Origin: Xenorhabdus sp. BG5
GTDB lineage: Bacteria > Pseudomonadota > Gammaproteobacteria > Enterobacterales > Enterobacteriaceae
Length of the DNA stretch: 64,000 nucleotides
Assembly: GCF_015163665.1 (NCBI RefSeq)
Contig: NZ_JADEUG010000009.1
Location: forward strand, 60,743-124,742
Direction of reading: 5' to 3'
The position numbers and the translations under genes were made by a program. Below are positions 58,424 through 64,000 of this stretch, piece by piece (the stretch's first letter is position 1; every line of letters begins with the position of its first letter). The notes beneath the pieces are model-generated. The model was not told the DNA's origin. It did no database searches and was given only the letters and a program-made list of their open reading frames with translations.

Positions 58424-58507
58424 TTCACCAAAATCGATACGCTAAATCAAAGTATATACTTAGTGACGTGATATCATAAAATTGGGCACTTTGATTAAAT
58501 CGTTAAC

Positions 58508-58572
58508 CAGGCCTGATTTCGGTATTCCACCGGATTCGGGCCTTATTACAAATAAAATCTGATTTATTGATT
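58508..58572 (+). terminator. Possible terminator after the DUF2829 locus
   Basis: AGGCCTGATTTCGGTATTCCACCGGATTCGGGCCTT folds with imperfect pairing (AGGCC..GGCCT ends, CGGT/ACCG inner), with T-rich sequence (TTTATTGATTTTTTT) some 20-25 bases further on. Confidence 0.4.
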
Positions 58573-58721
58573 TTTTTGAGTCCAAGAAGGTGATAATTAA
58601 TCATTTTGAATAATAATATAATACAGCCAAAACCTGTTTGTTTTGGCCGATGGGTTACGGTATATGTTAAATTGTTGCTGCATTACAGGCTCCCAAAAAA
58701 TTCATCTTCTGAGAGGATACC

Positions 58722-59045
58722 GTGGATTATTTGGAATTTATCGAAACTACCACATTCAGTAAGGTACGAATCGAACTAATGGAAGATGATGAGTTCCAAG
58801 AACGCCAAAGTTACTTACTGAAATACTATGAAAGTGGCGACACGATTAGTTAAACTGGTGGATGCAAAAAAATTCGCTGGCGTCGTAAAGGGATGGGCAA
58901 ACGTGGTGGGATAAGGGTTATCTACTATGTCAAGACATTAAGTGGGTGAATATATTTGTTATTAGTTTACCCTAAAAACGTACAAGCTGACCTAACACAA
59001 GAACAGAAGGCTCAACTTAAAAATGCTATTCAACATATGAAATAA
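58722..59045 (+). pseudogene. HigB/RelE-like toxin with two in-frame nonsense codons
   Basis: From GTG 58722 a single frame covers 107 codons (VDYLEFIETTTFSKVRIELM at the start, TGGCKKIRWRRKGMGKRGGI in the middle, YPKNVQADLTQEQKAQLKNA at the end), matching HigB2-type toxins of ~110 aa. It is interrupted by TAA at 58851-58853 and TGA at 58947-58949, with no frameshift. The GMGKRGGIRVIYY core is intact. The toxin is therefore silenced by point mutations while the antitoxin gene downstream is intact. Confidence 0.85.
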
Positions 59046-59095
59046 ACATCGTCTTCAGCGGTTAATCTATCTATAACGAGAACGAGGATAATTCT

Positions 59096-59392
59096 ATGGA
59101 AAATAATTTATTTAATAATCTTCTTAGTAGCGTAGAGGAGATGGTTGCGATAGAGAATGGTGAATATCACCCTAAACCTGAGCATATCCACCGCTATGCT
59201 ATTCCTAATGTTAAATCTATTCGCAAACATTTTGGCATGAAACAATCCGAATTTGCGGAAATGATAGGAGCAAGTGTTTCGTTGGTTCGGAGTTGGGAAC
59301 AAAAGCGTCGTATACCATCAGGAACGGCACTAAAAATGTTATTTTTGATAGAGAAAAATCCAAATATCGTAGATACGTTAAAGTCTCTTTGA
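59096..59392 (+). CDS. higA: HigA-type XRE-family antitoxin
   Basis: 98 aa with a central helix-turn-helix (VKSIRKHFGMKQSEFAEMIG, ASVSLVRSWEQKRRIPSG), the layout of HigA2/NadS-like antitoxins encoded after their toxin. It follows the dead higB by 50 bp, in the usual toxin-first order. ACGAGGATAATTCT gives the ribosome site. With its toxin lost it may persist as a DNA-binding regulator or a decoy against related toxins. Confidence 0.88.
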   Translation: MENNLFNNLLSSVEEMVAIENGEYHPKPEHIHRYAIPNVKSIRKHFGMKQSEFAEMIGASVSLVRSWEQKRRIPSGTALKMLFLIEKNPNIVDTLKSL

Positions 59393-59427
59393 CCCTTTAA
59401 GGTTTTTACTCCAAATCGAGTCCCCTA

Positions 59428-59517
59428 AAGCACCGTATTCCATCGGGAACGGCGCTAAAAATGTTATATTTGGTAGAGAAAAATCCTAATATAGTAGAGA
59501 TATTAAAAGCTCTTTAT
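59428..59517 (+). pseudogene. Second higA-like 3' fragment
   Basis: About 90 bp coding KHRIPSGTALKMLYLVEKNP followed by NIVEILKALY, parallel to the last 30 residues of the HigA just upstream (RRIPSGTALKMLFLIEKNPN) but diverged at roughly one base in six. It has no start and no HTH. It is the remnant of a related antitoxin gene rather than a very recent tandem copy. Confidence 0.75.
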
Positions 59518-59615
59518 ACCAATCATCATTAAGGGTAGCAATGACAACATGTTAACCGTAGTTGACACCACCGTAAACCAAGACTATGATGATGACATCA
59601 ATTAAGGAGGACAAA

Positions 59616-59912
59616 ATGATAACAATCGAGAGGACTCAGGAGATTGAAAAATGGTTAAAATCACTAAAAGATAAGATAGCAAAAGCCAAGATTTTAACGA
59701 GAATTGAAAGGATGGAAGAAGGTAATTTGGGCGACGTTGAGCCTGTAGGGAAAGGAATTTCAGAATTAAGAATACATCATGGGAAAGGATATAGGGTTTA
59801 CTTTGCCAATAAAAATAATCAAATAATATTATTACTTTGTGGCGGTGACAAAAGTAATCAGCAAGATGATATAAAAAAAGCAAAACAACTAGCGGAAAAA
59901 TGGGGATTTTAA
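59616..59912 (+). CDS. RelE/ParE-superfamily toxin (HigB-like, phage-derived addiction killer type)
   Basis: 98 aa from the ATG at 59616, preceded by a perfect AAGGAGG. The sequence (MITIERTQEIEKWLKSLKDK, ILTRIERMEEGNLGDVEPVG, GISELRIHHGKGYRVYFANK) matches the 'addiction module killer protein' branch, whose members are mRNA interferases. It ends one base before the antitoxin start (TAAAATG). No lesion was seen, so this is the intact toxin-antitoxin pair next to the broken higBA. Confidence 0.9.
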   Translation: MITIERTQEIEKWLKSLKDKIAKAKILTRIERMEEGNLGDVEPVGKGISELRIHHGKGYRVYFANKNNQIILLLCGGDKSNQQDDIKKAKQLAEKWGF

Positions 59913-59913
59913 A

Positions 59914-60198
59914 ATGAAAACCGAACCAAAAAAATTTGACGTTGTTGAGTTTTTAGAAAGTGAAGAAGATATTCAGGCGTATTTAAATGCAGCTATCGAA
60001 GAAAACGACACTAAATATTTATTTAAAGCGTTAGGTAACATAGCCAGAGCCAGAAATATAAGTCAACTATCTAAGGACTCTGGAATAAGCCGAGAAGGAA
60101 TTTATAAAGCATTATCAGGCGAAGGAAATCCATCTTTTAATACAGTCTATAAAATATCAAAAGCATTAGGTTTAAAGCTTCATTTCACCGGGGTTTGA
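59914..60198 (+). CDS. Addiction-module antidote protein (HTH antitoxin)
   Basis: 94 aa (FDVVEFLESEEDIQAYLNAA, FKALGNIARARNISQLSKDS, GISREGIYKALSGEGNPSFN). This is the 'putative addiction module antidote' family, with a C-terminal helix-turn-helix, always paired with the toxin type upstream. Start ATG one base after the toxin stop, so translation is coupled. A terminator follows at 60263. Confidence 0.92.
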   Translation: MKTEPKKFDVVEFLESEEDIQAYLNAAIEENDTKYLFKALGNIARARNISQLSKDSGISREGIYKALSGEGNPSFNTVYKISKALGLKLHFTGV

Positions 60199-60262
60199 TT
60201 AAGTTATTTTCATTTTAATATTTTGTGAAGTATAAGTTTTTCTCTATTAAAATAATATGTTA

Positions 60263-60293
60263 GCGCCGTTTCTGACTGAATACGGCGCGTTTT
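60263..60293 (+). terminator. Rho-independent terminator after the RelE-like pair
   Basis: GCGCCGT-TTCTGACTGAAT-ACGGCGC followed by GTTTT, 64 bp past the antitoxin stop. Confidence 0.75.
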
Positions 60294-60326
60294 CACCCTA
60301 TCACGTATGTCCTTCAATTTATCACA

Positions 60327-61370
60327 TTAAACAGTGATGATTGACGAAGTTATCTTAAATTTTCGTAATAACACACACAACATATATGACAGAAAAAAAG
60401 CCAGTAATGAATACACTATTATATAAATATATATATTTACGTAATGAAATTCCCTTAACAAAAATTCATGGATAAATTCATTGTGTATCTCAACAACAAA
60501 AATATTGTGAACAAGATATATCCCCAATATATTTTTGTTTATATCTTTTGTTATATTTGATATTTTACTTACATTTAAATTAACCAAGAATAAAAATAAA
60601 CATACGGAAGAAACCTGAAGAAAAACATTATAAAACTTCCCATAAAAGAAGGCCATTCCTGTCCTGACTGATATCAATGATAACAATATCAATGAGATAA
60701 TGGCTAACACTAACAGCGTTATGTGGCTAAAGGAGAAAGTTTTTATTTTAGGGTTTGTCAGTCCTATATACCCGCCTATCAGAAAACTGAGAAGCCCTTG
60801 CACCTGGAATGGGAGTAAAATATTAAAGGGCACAATGGAAAAATTATATTTATAGTCTGTCAATGCATTCAATAAGGTAAAATTAGAAATAACAAAAATT
60901 ATGATTATTATCTTTATCAGCCCCTTAGCATTCTCTAAATTAAATGCACTTCGTATTAATGGGGTTAGTATATAGAGAGCAATTATTGCAAATATAAACC
61001 ATAAATGCGTGGCATCGGATATAATATTGCTAACGTTAACATAATTTAAAAAACTGACAGAAGGAATTGTTGTGAATTTACTAATAAAGAAATTATCATA
61101 ACAATAATAAAAGACCAACCAAAACAATAATACAATGAGAATTTTCTTTACTTTATTAACTGCATAAGCTGTTTGGTTTTCATATTTGTTATTTAGCAAA
61201 AAATAACCACTGCACATAAAAAATAACGAAACACCCAACTGACCTGCTTGTCTGTACAAATACAAAATCACATCATTATCATGACGTAACAAAAAGAACA
61301 ATGTTACGTGGGATACGACAACGAAAAATATAGACATTATCTTTAATAAATCTATGGTTAGAATTCTCAT
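60327..61370 (-). CDS. Membrane acyltransferase, acyltransferase-3 family
   Basis: 347 aa with about 10 membrane helices. The family signature lies at the N-terminus: IDLLKIMSIFFVVVSHV, with the catalytic-type His in SHV, and LGVSLFFMCSGYFLL. Members O-acylate LPS O-antigen, exopolysaccharide or secreted small molecules using acyl donors. It is very AT-rich compared with the core genes, suggesting transfer. It lies 13 bp below an SGNH hydrolase gene on the same strand, so both form one operon. The same two activities occur fused in OafA-type proteins. Confidence 0.88.
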   Translation of the reverse strand: MRILTIDLLKIMSIFFVVVSHVTLFFLLRHDNDVILYLYRQAGQLGVSLFFMCSGYFLLNNKYENQTAYAVNKVKKILIVLLFWLVFYYCYDNFFISKFTTIPSVSFLNYVNVSNIISDATHLWFIFAIIALYILTPLIRSAFNLENAKGLIKIIIIIFVISNFTLLNALTDYKYNFSIVPFNILLPFQVQGLLSFLIGGYIGLTNPKIKTFSFSHITLLVLAIISLILLSLISVRTGMAFFYGKFYNVFLQVSSVCLFLFLVNLNVSKISNITKDINKNILGIYLVHNIFVVEIHNEFIHEFLLREFHYVNIYIYIIVYSLLAFFLSYMLCVLLRKFKITSSIITV

Positions 61371-61382
61371 TTTAAATCCCTT

Positions 61383-62039
61383 TTAAATTGATAACATGAA
61401 ATTTGCAATTTTAGGCGCTATTTTTGCCATGCCTATTTTTGATGGATGCAATCCATCGGACACTGTACCTAAGCTATTGCTCGTCATGATATCTATATTT
61501 TCCTCATTAAAGCCGGAGTTTTTCAATAAATCCAGATATGGAATAGAATATCTTTCGCAAACTTCCCTGCAAACATGGCAATAATCAGACAAATAGTATC
61601 CTTTCAAATTTTTTTCGTTCATTCCTCTTTTTATTGAGAGAGGTGTTGTTATGATGAATCCTATCCGTGATAATGGGTATCTCTTTGTTATTCCTGCCAG
61701 CAATAAATTCATGGCACCAATAAATGTTAATGGGGTTTTATCTTTACTGTCTCCTATTTCTATCCCGCCATGAGAACCAAAATCATAGCCAAAATCGTTA
61801 ACCCCTCCCCATAGGGTAATGATGTCTGGATTGCTTCCCATTTCTTTATATCTTAAACACATAGCAGAACTGTCCTCTTTATCTTTTTGAGCTATACATG
61901 TTCCGCCAATACCGTAATTGACAAATTCTTTTAAGCCTAATATTTCAGTTACGATAGGTTGATACCACCCTCTTTCTGTTATGCTGTCGCCGAGTGAGAA
62001 CCAAACTTGCCCCGCCAAATGAGATTGAATATAAGACAT
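61383..62039 (-). CDS. SGNH/GDSL-family hydrolase
   Basis: 218 aa, no signal peptide. Block I SLGDSITERG with nucleophile Ser19; Gly in NYGIGGTC; block III GGVNDFGYDF; block V SDGLHPSKIGMAK with the catalytic Asp/His. It is predicted to be an esterase or acetyl-transferring enzyme on a carbohydrate or small molecule. First gene of the pair with the acyltransferase, so it may remove or relay the acyl group added by its partner. Unlike OafA-type fusions, the hydrolase lacks a visible export signal. Confidence 0.88.
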   Translation of the reverse strand: MSYIQSHLAGQVWFSLGDSITERGWYQPIVTEILGLKEFVNYGIGGTCIAQKDKEDSSAMCLRYKEMGSNPDIITLWGGVNDFGYDFGSHGGIEIGDSKDKTPLTFIGAMNLLLAGITKRYPLSRIGFIITTPLSIKRGMNEKNLKGYYLSDYCHVCREVCERYSIPYLDLLKNSGFNEENIDIMTSNSLGTVSDGLHPSKIGMAKIAPKIANFMLSI

Positions 62040-62206
62040 TTCTTTTCCTTTGTTTGTCCTGGAATGATAATCGGGGCATTTCTGGAGGTATCCTTCTTAG
62101 GAAAAAGGACATCCACATCACAGTATTTGCCCGCATTAAAGAAATTAAATTAACAGTTAAATTCATAAAATATTGTGTGTAACCTATCATTTTGTAATTA
62201 TTTATA

Positions 62207-62257
62207 TACCAATTTAACTTCATTATGCGTGTGATGTCTCCCCGCGAAGCGGGGAGA
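62207..62257. mobile_element. MITE-like repeat, copy 5, truncated
   Basis: Left end TACCAATTTAACTTCATTATGCG and core TGTCTCCCCGCG-AAGC-GGGGAGATA are present, but the right terminal repeat is missing; after ~62257 the sequence is unrelated. It is the only incomplete copy of the five. Confidence 0.75.
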
Positions 62258-62402
62258 TATGGCACAGATTACCGATAAAGCAGTCGTGTCACGTGAGGCG
62301 CTATATCGAACACGGTCACCTAAAGGTCAAAGACTTTACGCAATATCAGTTTTCTCATATTGCGGCAATGATTTAATCTGGCCAGATACAATTTATCAAA
62401 AC

Positions 62403-62438
62403 GAAGGCTGAGAATATTTATTCCCAACCTTTTATTTA
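62403..62438. terminator. Cassette-type terminator, copy 4
   Basis: GAAGGCTGAGAATATTTATTCCCAACCTTTTATTTATC is a diverged version of the hairpin at 52829, 53876 and 55305, here below the minus-strand helical protein gene. Confidence 0.65.
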
Positions 62439-62447
62439 TCAGAATAC

Positions 62448-63265
62448 TTATTTCAACATATTATATTGTGAGGTTAAATTAGCTAAAAAATCCAATTGGT
62501 CATTTATCAAACTGGTTAAATATTTCTGATCAACTTTATTACCTGATAAACGATGTAATTGAGTCGCGAATGCGTTCCACGCTTGTACCAGTTTAACCGC
62601 CTCAGCAAGCATAATGGTGCGTTCTGCTTCGATTTGCATTACATCTTTTAAACCAGAAAGCCGTTGTTCCGTTTCTCGTAATGTCACTTTCAATGCATCA
62701 GATTCTTTTATCACTTGATCGATTTGATCACTCAGTTTCATTCTGGCATCGGCCAGATCGATATATTTCAATCCTTCAGAAACTTTACCTAATATTTTTC
62801 TGGCTATCTCAACACCTTGTTTTATAGCTTGTTTAATAGCCTCTTTTTTAGGTTGAGTAAAATCCAGACCATCAATATCACTGGCACTAGGGATAAAATC
62901 TTTAAACATATCCGCAATATTATTTTCACGGATCACATCCTGACTTTCGATAATTTTAGCCCGTTCAACATCCAATTTATTTCTTTTTTCGGCTTTACTC
63001 TCAATATCACTCAGCAATTTTGCTTTCTGTGATTCCGTTTGTGTCAAAAGCTCCCCCAAACGCTCCGCAATCACCATATTGCGAATATCATTGATTTTTC
63101 CATCCAGTTGCTTAGTGCTGTTACTGAAATTAACAATCACATGGTCAATATCTTGCGATAACTTTTGGATCAATTGATCACGTTCTGCCAACAAAGCTTG
63201 ACGATCACTGCGGGAACTTCTGTAACAGGTATCTTATTTTCTGTTAAGCGTTGATTTAATGACAT
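62448..63265 (-). pseudogene. Helical (coiled-coil) protein gene with an N-terminal frameshift
   Basis: The ATG at 63265 has an ideal GGAGAACGAT ribosome site and reads MSLNQRLTENKIPVTEVPA. After a single missing base near 63214 the frame shifts, and the long frame continues SDRQALLAERDQLIQKLSQD to the stop at 62448, about 272 residues in all. The product is almost wholly helical with heptads (ESKAEKRNKLDVERAKIIES), plus an alanine/glycine helix (KKEAIKQAIKQGVEIARKIL). Size and helicity recall alpha-helical pore-forming toxin subunits such as XaxB of Xenorhabdus, but I cannot confirm homology. Without correction, only a TTG-started version could be made. It could be a sequencing error or a real lesion. 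Confidence 0.6.
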
Positions 63266-64000
63266 ATCGTTCTCCATTCGTGTTGCAGGTTTAATTTAAA
63301 ATTAATTTAACTTCTCATTTATCCATCTGAAAACCCTTTTATTTCGATATAATTTGAATTCGAACACTTACATTAACCTTAATGTGAAAAGTTGATATTT
63401 TTATCGGTAAATTTACTTTAACTTATTCTTTTTATTTTATTTTATTTATTCTTATTACATAAGCATCATAACAAAATCAAAATTTTATTTATTTATGATT
63501 AAATTAACTAAAATAACTGGATTAATGATTCATTATTAATATTTGTTTTGGTGTACTATATAATATATTGTTATTTTTCCTCCACTTCCATATCATAATA
63601 TATATCCGTTATAAATAAAAACAACAGAAAAATATCCCAACCCAAAGCTAAATAGAAGCATTTCAATATAAAGCAATATAGTAAAAAAATCTATCTTTTA
63701 CTTTTTTTAATACAGAGGAATAAACCAAACCTCCCTAAATAAAACAAAAAATATAATATCAGCATAAATAACATTATCTAAGAATATTTCAATTCAGGAA
63801 GCTAAACTAAAGATACAGTTTTGTATTCTATAATCGGTTATGAGGCATGATCTAAACTCAACGGAATATGATTAATGATGTATATGTTATAAATAACTTT
63901 TCAAAATGGTAGGAGTGTCGAAGAAACTCAGTCCAATTTTTGCGAATTTTGATTTTCCACAAACAAAAAAGCAAAAGAGAGGACTGAGTCATGCTTATCT
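63266..64000. other. AT-rich non-coding stretch at the right edge
   Basis: 735 bp of very AT-rich DNA without a recognisable gene. The last ~100 bp differ in composition: GGTAGGAGTGTCGAAGAAAC and GAAACTCAGTCC, echoed by GGACTGAGTC just before an ATG at 63992. This could be the left end of an insertion sequence with its transposase starting at the edge; too little is visible to name it. Confidence 0.4.

Larger units (their letters stand above)
62040..62447. other. Intergenic region with truncated MITE
   Basis: 408 bp. It holds the SGNH gene leader, the truncated MITE copy 5 (62207-~62257), short open stretches of no recognised family (around 62275-62400), and the cassette-type terminator at 62403. 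Confidence 0.5.

Noticed and set aside
61945..62265. 106-codon minus-strand frame overlapping the SGNH gene start
   Set aside because: It overlaps the well-supported hydrolase in another frame and runs through the MITE; no coding evidence.
62260..62402. Short open frames before the terminator at 62403
   Set aside because: They are under 45 codons, without ribosome sites and without any family I recognise; probably flank of the truncated MITE.

Overview
The window is a chromosomal segment of an AT-rich enterobacterium, most like Xenorhabdus/Photorhabdus (Morganellaceae). The evidence is the core gene order (queA, acpH, phoB-phoR-brnQ, sbcD-sbcC, rdgC), an OmpC/OmpF-type porin, a catecholate siderophore locus, and a large accessory load of autotransporters, toxin-antitoxin genes and small mobile elements. 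The genus call is inference from gene content.

1-18 kb: a Fur-type siderophore locus. entA (cut by the left edge), entB, entE and entC lie on the minus strand below a TonB-dependent receptor gene. Across a divergent promoter with two Fur-box-like sites, fes, an mbtH-like gene, a giant entF and entS read on the plus strand. EntA/B/C/E make and activate 2,3-dihydroxybenzoate (DHB). The NRPS is not the usual one-module EntF: it reads C-A-T-E-C-A-T-TE. This predicts DHB plus a D-amino acid (hand-read code suggests a basic one) plus L-Ser, trimerised by the thioesterase, as in the chrysobactin/vanchrobactin class. EntS exports it, the receptor imports the iron complex and Fes hydrolyses it.

18-25 kb: a subtilisin-type autotransporter, then a patch of mobile-element debris (IS256-, IS982- and integrase-like fragments) around a truncated brnQ copy that is translationally coupled to an NSS-family sodium symporter. 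25-38 kb: ordinary core genes (queA, acpH, peroxiredoxin, ggt, brnQ, phoR, phoB with a Pho box, sbcD, sbcC).

38-49 kb: an insertion between sbcC and rdgC carrying a broken hicA with hicB, three paralogous OppA-type binding proteins without permease genes, gltP, cpdB, and only the last 60 codons of mak. rdgC and a porin with an upstream CRP-like site follow.

51-64 kb: an accessory island. It holds an intact Phd/VapC-type pair, a TetR regulator, and an array of surface-protein cassettes (one complete trimeric autotransporter, one anchor-less head protein, one cytoplasmic-looking coiled-coil protein) sharing flanking DNA, terminators and a 3' coding segment. Next come a DUF2829/Tad2-like protein with a Gly-Gly-Ser linker split by one in-frame stop, a higB killed by two nonsense codons beside an intact higA, an intact RelE-like pair, an acyltransferase/SGNH-hydrolase pair, and a frameshifted helical protein. 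A 101-bp MITE-like repeat with TA target duplication occurs five times in the window, and one insertion has a matching empty site in a paralogous promoter.
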